A stretch of DNA of 64,000 nucleotides from Enemella dayhoffiae (GTDB taxonomy: Bacteria; Actinomycetota; Actinomycetes; Propionibacteriales; Propionibacteriaceae): NCBI RefSeq assembly GCF_002250625.1, contig NZ_NMVQ01000001.1, positions 62,001 through 126,000 of the forward strand, read 5' to 3'. The first letter of the stretch is position 1, and each line of letters opens with the position of its first letter. The position numbers were made by a program, and so were the translations under genes. Below the pieces are notes generated by a model. It was not told where the DNA came from and ran no database searches. It saw nothing but the letters and a program-made list of their open reading frames with translations. This document shows, one piece after another, positions 33,870-42,534 of the stretch.

Positions 33870-34439
33870 ATGGCCAGCACCATGATCGAGACCGCCACCC
33901 AGGGTTGCTTGGAGAACGCAGACCTCTACCAGCACCCGCTGCTGGAGGAGCCGCCGACCGCCTCCGCCCCTGCCGACCAGCGTCGCCAGCACATGATGAT
34001 GACGCGCAAGGCCGAGAACCTGTGCGTCGAATGCCCGATCATGACCCAGTGCCTCTACAACGCCGCGGTGAAGTACGACGTGAGCGGCTTCGTCGCTGGC
34101 ACCACCGCCCGCCAGCGCTCCGAGATCCGCGCCCGGCTGGGCATCACCGTGACCCCGGAGGACTTCGACACCCTCGCCGGGGTCACCGCCCGGCACCGCC
34201 AGGTCGACCACGACGAGGTCGTCCGGTTGCGCAACGCCAACCCGCACGAGAGCCTGGAGACGCTGGCCCACCGCCTCGGCTGCTCCCTGTCCACGGTGAA
34301 GCGCCACCTGCGTCGCCACCGCAACGAGGCCGCCCAGCAGGCCCCGGCCGAGAAGAAGCGGGTCCCCACGATGGCCGAGGTGATGACCGCCTATCGCGAG
34401 GTCACCCGCGGCATCCCCGCCGCCCGCCGCGTCGCCTGA
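33870..34439 (+). CDS. WhiB-family iron-sulfur regulator with a C-terminal HTH extension
   Basis: 189 residues, about twice the usual WhiB length. Four cysteines (13, 52, 55, 61) give C-x38-C-x2-C-x5-C for a [4Fe-4S] cluster (LCVECPIMTQCLYNAA). The usual G-V/I-W-G-G turn is replaced by GFVAGTTARQR (about 73-83). Residues 112-151 (DHDEVVRLRNANPHESLETL, then AHRLGCSLSTVKRHLRRH) read as a helix-turn-helix, so this protein may bind DNA on its own as well as via sigma factor. Preceded by a long regulated leader and followed by a strong hairpin. Confidence 0.85.
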   Translation: MASTMIETATQGCLENADLYQHPLLEEPPTASAPADQRRQHMMMTRKAENLCVECPIMTQCLYNAAVKYDVSGFVAGTTARQRSEIRARLGITVTPEDFDTLAGVTARHRQVDHDEVVRLRNANPHESLETLAHRLGCSLSTVKRHLRRHRNEAAQQAPAEKKRVPTMAEVMTAYREVTRGIPAARRVA

Positions 34440-34459
34440 GCGCGCCGCACCCCGCCTAC

Positions 34460-34489
34460 GGGCCCCGCCGATCCACATCGGCGGGGCCC
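34460..34489. terminator. 13-bp perfect terminator hairpin after whiB
   Basis: GGGCCCCGCCGAT (34460-34472), loop CCAC, ATCGGCGGGGCCC (34477-34489), followed by a pyrimidine-rich CCACTTTCTC. Confidence 0.8.
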
Positions 34490-34655
34490 GCCACTTTCTC
34501 AGCCACCGGGATGCGCGGCACCCAACTCCGCGCCGCAGAACTCCGGTGTCACGAAACAGCCGGAACGACAGGATGCGGGCCTGCGCCGCACCGCTCGCCA
34601 TGGGACCGCAATTGTGCGGGCGAACCCCAGCCACCCAGGGCCCGACGACCAGGAA

Positions 34656-35438
34656 TCAGAACCAGCGGGCCAGCTCGGCCGGCGTGCCGTCGTCGGCGAA
34701 CAGTCCGGTGACTGCGTCGGCCGCCCGCTGCACTTCCGGCGGGGCATCGCCCAGGGCGACCCCGCGGCCGGCCCAGCGGAGCATCTCGATGTCGTTGCGG
34801 CCGTCACCCATCGCCAGCACGTCGGCGCGGTCGACCCCGAGCCGCGAACACACCTCGGCCAGCCCGGTCGCCTTGTGCACGCCCTCGGGTGCGATGTCCA
34901 GCCACGCCGAATACCCGATGAAATAGCTCACCCCGTGCAGACCGAGCTGTTCGGCGAGATCCAGGAAGTCCTGGTCGGAGCGGCCCGGGTCGCGGACGAT
35001 CACGCGGGTCACCGGCTCCGCCCCCAGCTGCTCGGGGGTCTCGATGATGACCTCCCCGTCCAGGTCACCAACGGGGAAGGCTCCGGAGGCCCGATAGCCC
35101 TGGCCCACCACCTCGGTCGCGATCAGCGCCTCGGGCGCCAACCGGCAGACCTTGCTGACCACATCGGCCGGGTCGAAGGTGACCTGCCGGATCACCTCCA
35201 CCGGCGGATAGTGCACCACCACCGCCCCGTTGGAGCTCACCGCATAACCCGGCGGCAGCCCCAGTGCGTCGAACACCGGTCGGGTGGCGTGCCAGCTGCG
35301 GCCGGTCGACAGCACCACCGGTACGCCGGCGGCCAGCACCCGCTGCACGGCCTCGCGCACCGAGTCCGGCAGCACCCCGGCGTGGTCGACAACGGTGCCG
35401 TCGATGTCCAGGGCGACGAGTCGCGGCTGCCAGCTCAC
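34656..35438 (-). CDS. HAD superfamily hydrolase (Cof/YidA type)
   Basis: 260 residues. Motif I DIDGT (nucleophile Asp in [12 protein letters not shown]), motif II STGR, a C2 cap domain (about 85-190), and motif [12 protein letters not shown]. Cof-type HADs dephosphorylate sugar phosphates or cofactors such as PLP and FMN; specificity is not readable. GTG 35438 overlaps the serS stop (GTGA), so it is translated with serS. Confidence 0.88.
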   Translation of the reverse strand: MSWQPRLVALDIDGTVVDHAGVLPDSVREAVQRVLAAGVPVVLSTGRSWHATRPVFDALGLPPGYAVSSNGAVVVHYPPVEVIRQVTFDPADVVSKVCRLAPEALIATEVVGQGYRASGAFPVGDLDGEVIIETPEQLGAEPVTRVIVRDPGRSDQDFLDLAEQLGLHGVSYFIGYSAWLDIAPEGVHKATGLAEVCSRLGVDRADVLAMGDGRNDIEMLRWAGRGVALGDAPPEVQRAADAVTGLFADDGTPAELARWF

Positions 35439-36724
35439 CGGCGTACGCCCGCGGCCGGAGTCAGCTCGGCGCGTCCGCCGAAGTAGGGCCGCAGCACCTC
35501 GGGCAGGCGTACCGACCCATCCGCCTGCTGGTGGTTCTCCAGCACCATGATGATCATCCGGGTCATCGCGCACAGCGTCCCGTTCAGGGTGGCAACCGGG
35601 CGTACGCCGTCGGCGAAGCGCCCGCGGATGCCGAGCCGGCGGGCCTGGAAGTCGGTGGTGTTGGAGGTCGAGGTGATCTCCCGGTATTTCTGCTGGGTCG
35701 GCAGCCACGCCTCGCAGTCGAACTTGCGCGCCGCCGACAGCCCCAGATCTCCCGAGGCCACGTCGATCACCCGGAACGGCAGCTCGAGGGCGGAGATGAA
35801 GTCCTTCTCATAGGCCAGCAACTGCTGGTGCATCGCCTCGGCGTCCTCGAGCGCGCAGTGCACGAACATCTCTACCTTGTCGAACCAGTGCACCCGAAAG
35901 ATCCCCCGGGTGTCTTTGCCATAGGATCCGGCCTCACGGCGGAAGCACGGCGAATAGCCGACATAGCGGCGCGGCAGCGTGTCAGCGTCCAGGATCTCAT
36001 CGGAGTGGTACGCCGCCAGTGCGACCTCGGAGGTGCCGACCAGATAGAGATCGTCGGCCGGCAGGTGATAGACGTCATCGCCCGAGCCCTGGCCCAGATA
36101 GCCGGTGCCGTCCATCGACGACGGCCGGACCAGCGCGGGCGGGATGATCGGAGTGAACCCCCACTCGGTCGCCTTGGCCATCGCCAGGTTGAGCAGCGCC
36201 AGCTCCAGCTGCGCGCCCTGGCCGGTGAGGAAATAGAACCGCGACCCGGACACCTTCGCGCCGCGCTCCATGTCGATCGCCCCGAGCAGCTCACCCAGCT
36301 CCAGGTGATCCCGCGGTTCGAACCCCTCGGCGGCGAAATCCCGCGGCGTACCGATCTCCTCCAGCACCACGAAGTCGTCCTCGCCGCCGCGCGGCACCTC
36401 GTCGAACACCAGGTTGGGCAGCGCCTTCAACTGTTCGGTGAAGTCGGCGTCGGCCTGGTTGCTGGCGGCCTCAGCCTGCTTGACCTGGCCGGAGAGCTCC
36501 TTGGTGCGGGCCAGCAGCTGCTGCTTCTCCTCGCCCTGGGCCTTCGCGACCTGCTTGCCGAGGCCCTTCTGCTCGGCGCGCAGCTGCTCGTACGCCGCGA
36601 TCGAGGAGCGGCGCGACTCGTCGGCGGTGAGCAGTGCGTCGACCAGTTCGGGGGACTCACCGCGGGCCGCCAGGCTCTCGCGGACGCGGTCGGGGTCGGT
36701 GCGCAGCAGGCGGGGATCGATCAC
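35435..36724 (-). CDS. serS: Seryl-tRNA synthetase
   Basis: 429 residues, full class II enzyme. The N-terminal coiled-coil arm (about 30-105) recognises the long variable arm of tRNA-Ser. Motif 2 is [22 protein letters not shown] and motif 3 is [18 protein letters not shown]. The conserved [15 protein letters not shown] and [17 protein letters not shown] are present. GTG 36724 lies 6 nt after TAGGCT on the minus strand (leaderless). Confidence 0.97.
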   Translation of the reverse strand: MIDPRLLRTDPDRVRESLAARGESPELVDALLTADESRRSSIAAYEQLRAEQKGLGKQVAKAQGEEKQQLLARTKELSGQVKQAEAASNQADADFTEQLKALPNLVFDEVPRGGEDDFVVLEEIGTPRDFAAEGFEPRDHLELGELLGAIDMERGAKVSGSRFYFLTGQGAQLELALLNLAMAKATEWGFTPIIPPALVRPSSMDGTGYLGQGSGDDVYHLPADDLYLVGTSEVALAAYHSDEILDADTLPRRYVGYSPCFRREAGSYGKDTRGIFRVHWFDKVEMFVHCALEDAEAMHQQLLAYEKDFISALELPFRVIDVASGDLGLSAARKFDCEAWLPTQQKYREITSTSNTTDFQARRLGIRGRFADGVRPVATLNGTLCAMTRMIIMVLENHQQADGSVRLPEVLRPYFGGRAELTPAAGVRR

Positions 36725-36733
36725 CGGGCCAGC

Positions 36734-37456
36734 CTAGCGGCCCGGCTCCTGCGCCATCGTCGCCACCGCGGCCCTGGCCTCGTCGACGATCTCGCGCATC
36801 GCCTGCTCGGCCCCCACCGCATCCCCGTCGGCGATCGCGAGCGCCACCTGGCGGTGCAGCCGGATCGCGTCGGGGTTGGGCACCGGGGGCATCAGGTGGT
36901 GGTTGGTCCGCGCGGTGAGCACCTCCTCGATGATGTCGGCCAGGCTCGCCATCAGCGGGTTGCCCGAGGCGATCAGCAGGGTGCGGTGGAACACCACGTC
37001 GTGGGCGAGGTACGCCTGCAGGTCCGGCAGCGCGCCGGCGATCACCCGTCCGGTCTGCGCCATGCCCAGGGCGGCACCGACGAGCGCCTGCTGCTGCTCG
37101 TCGCTCGCGTGGACGGCGGCGAGTCCGGCGGCGATCGGCTCCACCCCGCGGCGCAGCTGGCTGATCGCCTCCAGCTGCTCCAGCCGGCGCGGGCCGGCCA
37201 ACCGGGCGCGGAGCACGAACGGTGAGAGGGCGCTCCAACTGCCGGGCGGTTGTACCTGCACGCCGACCCGGCGGCGGCTGGTCACCAGCTGGTGCGACTC
37301 GAGCAGCTTCACCGCCTCCCGGGCGACGGTCCGGGAGACGCCGAACTCGGCGCCCAGCTCCTCCAGCAGCAGCACGCTGCCGGGACGGAGTTCCTCGTTG
37401 ACGATGCGGGCGCCCAGCTCTGTCGCGATCCGTTCGGTCAAGGGCGCCTGCGACAT
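36734..37456 (-). CDS. GntR/FCD family transcriptional regulator (gluconate-type)
   Basis: 240 residues. N-terminal winged helix (ELRPGSVLLLEELGAEFGVSRTVAREAVKLLESHQLV) and a C-terminal FCD domain (about 90-230) with His residues suited to metal and ligand binding (HDVVFHRTLL, NHHLMP, RLHRQVALAI). Divergent from gntK, with two palindromes between them, so it most likely represses the gluconate genes and responds to gluconate or a phosphorylated derivative. Leaderless start after TAGGAT. Confidence 0.88.
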   Translation of the reverse strand: MSQAPLTERIATELGARIVNEELRPGSVLLLEELGAEFGVSRTVAREAVKLLESHQLVTSRRRVGVQVQPPGSWSALSPFVLRARLAGPRRLEQLEAISQLRRGVEPIAAGLAAVHASDEQQQALVGAALGMAQTGRVIAGALPDLQAYLAHDVVFHRTLLIASGNPLMASLADIIEEVLTARTNHHLMPPVPNPDAIRLHRQVALAIADGDAVGAEQAMREIVDEARAAVATMAQEPGR

Positions 37457-37507
37457 GGCGCAATCCTAGGCAATACGTCGCGGTGTCCACCGAGCATTCC
37501 ACCGAAA

Positions 37508-37559
37508 ATGATCGGATCATATCTGGACAGTAGAAAAATAAATAATACTATTCGATAGT
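37508..37559. promoter_or_regulatory. Two operators in the gntR-gntK intergenic region
   Basis: ATGATC-G-GATCAT (37508-37520) and ACTAT-TCG-ATAGT (37547-37559) are both perfect inverted repeats in the most A/T-rich stretch of the window. They lie 50-90 bp upstream of gntK. Confidence 0.65.
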
Positions 37560-37595
37560 GGTCGACGACGACCGCCTCGGACAAAGGAGACCGAC

Positions 37596-38132
37596 ATGAA
37601 GGATCCGCAGGCCCCGCCAGCGCGGATCGCGGTGGTGATGGGAGTGTCCGGCTGCGGCAAGACCACCATCGGCCACGAGCTCGCCGAGCGACTCGGCGTA
37701 CCGTTCGCCGACGCGGACACGTTTCACCCACCGGCCAACATCACCAAGATGTCCGCCGGGCACTCGCTGACCGATGAGGACCGCCGGCCGTGGCTGGCCC
37801 GGATCGGCGCCTGGCTGGCCGAACACCACGAGGTGGGGGCCGTCGCCACCTGTTCGGCGCTGAAACGCGACTATCGCGACCTGATCCGGGCCGCCGCACC
37901 GGGCGTACCGTTCCTGCACCTGGCCGGGCCGATGGAGGTGGCGTACGCCCGGGTCGCGGCCCGGCCGAACCACTTCATGCCCGCCTCGCTGATGCGGTCG
38001 CAGTACGACACGCTGCAGCCGCTGGCCGCCGACGAGACCGGCCTCACCCTCGACTTCAACCGCAGCGCCGACGAGATCGTGACCGCGATCGTCGACTTCC
38101 TCACCACCTCAACCTCGAACCCCGAGGCCTGA
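37596..38132 (+). CDS. gntK: Gluconokinase (thermoresistant type)
   Basis: 178 residues. P-loop kinase phosphorylating D-gluconate to 6-phosphogluconate. Walker A GVSGCGKTT (about 18-26), the gluconate-binding ADTFHPPANITKMSAGHSLTDEDRRPWL, and CSALKRDYRDLIR are all present. RBS AAAGGAG. Stop is followed after 1 nt by the ATG of the (broken) gluconate permease. Confidence 0.95.
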   Translation: MKDPQAPPARIAVVMGVSGCGKTTIGHELAERLGVPFADADTFHPPANITKMSAGHSLTDEDRRPWLARIGAWLAEHHEVGAVATCSALKRDYRDLIRAAAPGVPFLHLAGPMEVAYARVAARPNHFMPASLMRSQYDTLQPLAADETGLTLDFNRSADEIVTAIVDFLTTSTSNPEA

Positions 38133-38133
38133 C

Positions 38134-38934
38134 ATGCTCACCGTTCTGGAGACCGCGCCCGCCCAGCTGGTGCTGACCGCGCTGATCGGCATCGCCGTGC
38201 TGGTCGTGCTGATCACCAAGTTCAAGCTCAACCCGTTCCTCAGCCTGACCATCGGCTCACTGCTGGTCGGTGTCATCGGCGGGATGCCGCTGAAGGGGAT
38301 GATCGAGTCGTTCACCAAGGGGGTCGGCTCCACCGTCGCCAGCGTCGGCGTGCTGATTGCCCTCGGCGCCATCGTCGGCAAGCTGCTCGCCGACTCCGGC
38401 GGCGCGGACAGCCTCGTCGACACCATCATCGCCCGCTCCTCCCGCGCCGCACTTGCCGTGGGCGATGGCCCTGGTCGGCGCGCTGATCGGGCTGCCGATG
38501 TTCTTCGAGATCGGCCTGGTGCTGCTGATTCCGGTGATCGTGCTGGTGTCGCGGCGGGCGAGTCGCCGATCATGAAGATCGGCATCCCCCGCGCTCGCCG
38601 GTCTGTCGGCGATGCACGCGCTGGTACCAGCGCACCCCGGTCCGCTGGCCGCCGTCGGTCTGCTGAAGGCCGACCTGGGCCTCACCCTCGGCCTCGGCGT
38701 CCTCACCGCCATCCCGGTGATCGCCCTCGGCGGGCCGCTGTTCGCCTCGCTGGCCGCGCGCTGGGTGCCCGCCGCGGCACCCGAGCTGGTCGTCACCGAG
38801 ACCGCGCACGCGCACCAGACGGCGGGCGGGTCGACCTCGACCGGTTCGACCGGGCTGACTTCCACTGGGGCGGACACCGGCGCCACTCGGTGACCGGCCT
38901 GGTCGTGGTGCTGCTGCTCTCGCTGTTCACCTGA
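38134..38934 (+). pseudogene. GntP-family gluconate permease, broken by frameshifts and an internal deletion
   Basis: Starts normally (LTVLETAPAQLVLTALIGIA, VLITKFKLNPFLSLTIGSLL). A one-base insertion near 38452 shifts the frame before PWAMALVGALIGLPMFFEIG; a second change near 38560 restores ESPIMKIGIP; an extra C in the C5 run near 38585-38590 shifts again before LSAMHALVPAHPGPL. Near 38810-38890 about half the gene is missing, and the sequence resumes only at the natural tail TGLVVVLLLSLFT. About 267 codons remain of the roughly 450 expected. It cannot make a permease as read. Confidence 0.85.
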
Positions 38935-38967
38935 CCGACCGCGGCACCCACGCGTCCGCCGCGGCCC

Positions 38968-38973
38968 TAGTCT
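38968..38973 (+). promoter_or_regulatory. TAGTCT -10 box, leaderless promoter
   Basis: TAGTCT ends 6 nt before ATG 38980. Confidence 0.5.
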
Positions 38974-38979
38974 GAGGCC

Positions 38980-40569
38980 ATGGCACGCCGGTCCCCGAGC
39001 CCCACCGCCACCGCCACCATCGCGGTACTGGCGGTGGGGTACGCCGTCTGGACCTGGCTGGTCACCGCCGGTCAGCTGGACAGGCTCGACCGCGCCACCC
39101 TCCATCGGGGGCTGAGCCCGCACTCCCCCGCCGCCCAGATCCTGTCGGCGGTGGCGCTGCTCACCTGGCCCGGAGTGTTGTACGCCGTGCTGGCCGGCAT
39201 CGCGTTGTGGGCGTTCCAACGCCGACTGCGCAATCTGGCGGTGGCCATCGGCCTGTCGATCGTGCTCGGCTGGGGGTCGCACCTGGGGCTGAAGTGGCTG
39301 ATCGGGCGTACCCGGCCGCACACGCCGCTGGACGTGATCACCGACGCCGGCTGGGCGTACCCGTCGGGGCACGTGGTGGCTGCCACCGTCACGGCGTTCA
39401 TGATCGCGGCGGCGGTGGTGGTCACCCGCCAGTCGTTCACCCGCCGGCTGGCCTCCCGCCTGATCGGCGGGCTCGCGGTCGTCGGGGTGGCGCTGGATCG
39501 CTGGGCGATGAACGCGCACTGGCTCTCCGACCTGGTCGGCGGCGCCCTGCTCGGCGGGCTGGTCGCCTCGGCCTCGCTGGTCATCGCCGGCGTCCGCGTG
39601 CTGCCGAGCAACCCGCTGGAGATCGCACTCGCCCGACCGAAACCGGTGCAGCCCGAGGGCGAGCGGAAGCGCTGCGCGGTGATCTTCAACCCGACCAAGG
39701 TGCTGGACGTGACCACCTTCCGGCGCCACGTCGCCTACGAGGCCGAGCGCCGCGGCTGGGAGCCGCCGCTGTGGCTGGAGACCAGCCGGCACGATCCCGG
39801 CTATGAGATGGCCCGGCTGGCGCTGGAACGCGAGGTCGACCTGGTGCTCGGCGCCGGCGGTGACGGCACGATCCGCGCGATCTGTGAGGTGCTCGCCGAT
39901 TCCGAGACGCCGTTCGCGGTGATCCCCGCCGGCACCGGCAACCTGCTGGCCCGCAACCTGGAGATCCCGCTCGACGAGTCGGAGGCGCTGCGGGCGGCTT
40001 TCCTCGGCAGGCCCGAGCGGATCGACCTGATCCGGCTGACCGTTGACCGCGGGACCGACCACGAACACAGCCACGTGTTCGGGGTGATGGCCGGGATCGG
40101 CATCGACGCGACCATCATGGACCGCACCGACGCCGACCTGAAGAAGGCGGTCGGCAACGCCGCCTATTTCCTGGCGGCCGCGCAGAGCGCCAACCACCCG
40201 CCGCTGCCGGTGGCGATCCGCGTCGATGACGGCGAGTGGTTCCGGCGGCGGGCGTCGGTGCTGCTGATCGGCAACGTCGGGCTGCTCACCAACAACATCC
40301 GGATCATCCCGGGCGCCTCGGCCACCGACGGGTTGCTCGACCTGCTGGTCGCCTCCCCGCGGACCGCCGCCGACTGGGTCCGGCTGACCACCAAGGTGCT
40401 CACCCGCACCGGCACCAAGGATCGCCGGATGGACCTGATCCAGGGCCGCCGCGTCGAGGTACGTTCCGAACGCAGCGATGCCTATCAGCTCGACGGCGAC
40501 ACCGAGGGCCGGTGCAGCACCCTGCTGGCCGAGGTGATGCCGAGCTCACTGACGGTGATGCTGCCCTGA
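38980..40569 (+). CDS. PAP2 phosphatase - diacylglycerol/lipid kinase fusion protein
   Basis: 529 residues. N-terminal PAP2 domain with five or six TM helices and its three motifs: KWLIGRTRP, YPSGH, and DRWAMNAHWLSDLVGG (R...H...D). The C-terminal half is a DAGK/YegS-like lipid kinase (GAGGDGTIRAI, IPAGTGNLLARNL). Two opposite activities in one chain (lipid-phosphate hydrolysis outside, lipid phosphorylation inside) suggest recycling of an isoprenoid or glycerolipid carrier. Such fusions occur in actinobacteria; the substrate is not established. Confidence 0.9.
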   Translation: MARRSPSPTATATIAVLAVGYAVWTWLVTAGQLDRLDRATLHRGLSPHSPAAQILSAVALLTWPGVLYAVLAGIALWAFQRRLRNLAVAIGLSIVLGWGSHLGLKWLIGRTRPHTPLDVITDAGWAYPSGHVVAATVTAFMIAAAVVVTRQSFTRRLASRLIGGLAVVGVALDRWAMNAHWLSDLVGGALLGGLVASASLVIAGVRVLPSNPLEIALARPKPVQPEGERKRCAVIFNPTKVLDVTTFRRHVAYEAERRGWEPPLWLETSRHDPGYEMARLALEREVDLVLGAGGDGTIRAICEVLADSETPFAVIPAGTGNLLARNLEIPLDESEALRAAFLGRPERIDLIRLTVDRGTDHEHSHVFGVMAGIGIDATIMDRTDADLKKAVGNAAYFLAAAQSANHPPLPVAIRVDDGEWFRRRASVLLIGNVGLLTNNIRIIPGASATDGLLDLLVASPRTAADWVRLTTKVLTRTGTKDRRMDLIQGRRVEVRSERSDAYQLDGDTEGRCSTLLAEVMPSSLTVMLP

Positions 40570-40574
40570 CTCTG

Positions 40575-40679
40575 CGGATCGACCACCGGGCCCTCCGGAT
40601 CGACCACGAGTCGACGAGCCCCGGCCGCAGAGCCGCCCGCTCCGGCAGACCCCGAACGACGCGTGGTCGATCCGGAGGG
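40575..40679. repeat. 18-bp perfect inverted repeat with an extra left half-arm
   Basis: CCCTCCGGATCGACCACG (40591-40608) pairs exactly with CGTGGTCGATCCGGAGGG (40662-40679). An additional partial left arm CGGATCGACCAC is at 40575-40586. The right arm touches the pheA stop codon. The layout (two left arms, one right arm) resembles the repeat at 48332-48440. Confidence 0.75.
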
Positions 40680-41612
40680 TCAGGATCCGCGGATCCCGTC
40701 GAGCCACTCCTCGGCCAGCCGATAGTCGGCGTCGCCGTGCCCCTTCTCCACCGCGGGCCGCACCCGATCGGCCCGCGGATAGGAGCCGAGGAAGACGACC
40801 TCGCGGCTGGTCCGGCGGACCCCCTTCATCGCGCCGGCGACGCGGGCGTCGGCCACGTGTCCGTGCACGTCGATCGAGAAGCTGTAGGTGCCGCGCACCA
40901 GCCGGCTCGGCCGGGACTCGATCCGGGACAGGTTCACCCCGCGCGAGGCGAACTGCTCCAGCATCCGCATCAGCGCCCCGGACTCGTCGTCGTTGAGAAA
41001 GACGACCAGGGTGGTCTTGTCGGCCCCGGTCGGCTCCGGCGTCGGACCCGGGCGGGTGACCAGCACGAAGCGGGTCACGGCGTCGGGGTTGTCGGCGATC
41101 TCGCTGGCCACCGCCACCAGCCCGTTCGCCTGCCCGGCGACCCGGGCGCAGATGGTGGCGTCGAAGCGCGACTGCGGGTCGGCGACCTCGCTCGCCCCGG
41201 CGGCGGTCGACCCGCCCTCGGCGACCTGGGCCTCGGGCAGGTGATCGGCCAGCCACTGCCGGCACTGGGCCGAGGCGTGCGGGTGGGTGATCACCCGGCG
41301 CACCTGGGACAGCTCGGTGCCCGGCCGGGCGAACAGGTCGAACTGCACCGGCAGCAGCACCTCGCGGGTGATCACCAGCCGTTCGCCGTAGGTGAGGTTG
41401 TCCAGCGTGGCGGACACGCCGCCCTCGATCGAGTTCTCGATCGGCACCAGCGCCGCGGCGACCTGACCGGTGCGGACGCCGTCCAGTGCCAGCGGCACCG
41501 AGGGAAACGGCACCGGATCGGCCGGTACCTCCGGCACGCTGAGCAGGGCCTGGTGGCAGAACGTGTTCACCGGACCGAGGAAGCCGAATCGGTCGGGCTG
41601 CTGGGCTGGCAT
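40680..41612 (-). CDS. pheA: Prephenate dehydratase
   Basis: 310 residues, monofunctional. Converts prephenate to phenylpyruvate in phenylalanine synthesis. The dehydratase domain has FGFLGPVNTFCHQALL and VPIENSIEGGVSATLDNL, and ends with the TRF motif (VTRFVLVTRP). A C-terminal ACT domain (about 210-285) with ESRPSRL provides phenylalanine feedback control. The start is leaderless: TAACCT, 7 nt, ATG. Confidence 0.94.
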   Translation of the reverse strand: MPAQQPDRFGFLGPVNTFCHQALLSVPEVPADPVPFPSVPLALDGVRTGQVAAALVPIENSIEGGVSATLDNLTYGERLVITREVLLPVQFDLFARPGTELSQVRRVITHPHASAQCRQWLADHLPEAQVAEGGSTAAGASEVADPQSRFDATICARVAGQANGLVAVASEIADNPDAVTRFVLVTRPGPTPEPTGADKTTLVVFLNDDESGALMRMLEQFASRGVNLSRIESRPSRLVRGTYSFSIDVHGHVADARVAGAMKGVRRTSREVVFLGSYPRADRVRPAVEKGHGDADYRLAEEWLDGIRGS

Positions 41613-41655
41613 GCCGGTCAGGTTAGTGCGACCGGGCCGGCGTCCGCCCCCGGTC

Positions 41656-42525
41656 TCAGACCAGCTTGATGGTGCGCTGCGACGCCTCCGCGGCGGCGAC
41701 GATGTCGGGGTCCTCGTCGGTCGGCATCATGCTCAGCCACAGCGCCATCCCCGAGCCGCCCTCGCCCTGCCACGGCAGCACCAGCATGGTCACGGTCTCC
41801 GGCGCCACCGGCTCGGTGGTCTGATAGCGCAGCCCCGCGGTCAGCTTCACCGCCCCCGGCAGCCCCGGCCACGGTTCGGTCCTCGGCTGATCCCACTGCA
41901 TCGGCACCTTGGCGGTGTAGCGCTTCTGCAGCTCCTGGTACGCCCGTTGTGCGGTCGCCGCCGGTTCGCCGGGGGTGACCAGCGCCGGATCCAGCGCACC
42001 GAGGATCTGCTGGGCATATTGGGTGTCGTTGGCCGACTGCCGGCCGCCGGAGGCGATCCAGCAGTGGCTCAGAAAACCGGGCAGGCTCTTGCGGGTGGCG
42101 TCGGGGGTGTACGTCTCGGCCAGGGTCATCTCCAACCGCTCGGCCACGATCGCGGTGCGGTCGCGGGTGCTCCACGGCGCGACCTGGCGCTTCGGCGTAC
42201 CGAGCGCGGTCGGGGTCGGCGCCTCCGGGACCCGCTCGGGGAGCGTCTTCCCGAACAGCGACAGGGCAGTCAGGCCGAGCAGCAGGGTGGTCACCACCAG
42301 AAACGCCACCAGGCCGCGGGCCGAGCGCGGCGGCGTGCTCTGCACCCGCGGCTCGACCCGGGGCGCCTCCCCGCGCGGGGCGGGGGCGTACGCCGAATCG
42401 GCCAGCCAAGCGGTCCAGCCGCTGCCGTCCCACCAGCGGTACGCCGGGTCGGGCTCGGGGTCGGCCAGTTCCCTCGGATCGGGATACCAGCCGGGTCGCG
42501 GCGGGGCGGTCGGATTGGTGGGCAC
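41656..42525 (-). CDS. DUF2510-domain membrane protein
   Basis: 289 residues. N-terminal DUF2510 (PGWYPDP...RWWDGSGWT, about 11-40), one TM helix (GLVAFLVVTTLLLGLTALSLF, about 70-90), then an exterior domain of about 190 residues that I do not recognise. DUF2510 is a short Trp-rich motif common in actinobacterial membrane proteins with no fixed function. Leaderless start after TAGCCT. Confidence 0.75.
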   Translation of the reverse strand: MPTNPTAPPRPGWYPDPRELADPEPDPAYRWWDGSGWTAWLADSAYAPAPRGEAPRVEPRVQSTPPRSARGLVAFLVVTTLLLGLTALSLFGKTLPERVPEAPTPTALGTPKRQVAPWSTRDRTAIVAERLEMTLAETYTPDATRKSLPGFLSHCWIASGGRQSANDTQYAQQILGALDPALVTPGEPAATAQRAYQELQKRYTAKVPMQWDQPRTEPWPGLPGAVKLTAGLRYQTTEPVAPETVTMLVLPWQGEGGSGMALWLSMMPTDEDPDIVAAAEASQRTIKLV

Positions 42526-42534
42526 GATCGCAGG

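Noticed and set aside
34490-34655. Possible short gene between the whiB terminator and the HAD gene
   Set aside because: No frame with a credible start, RBS or protein-like composition; I see nothing definable in this stretch.
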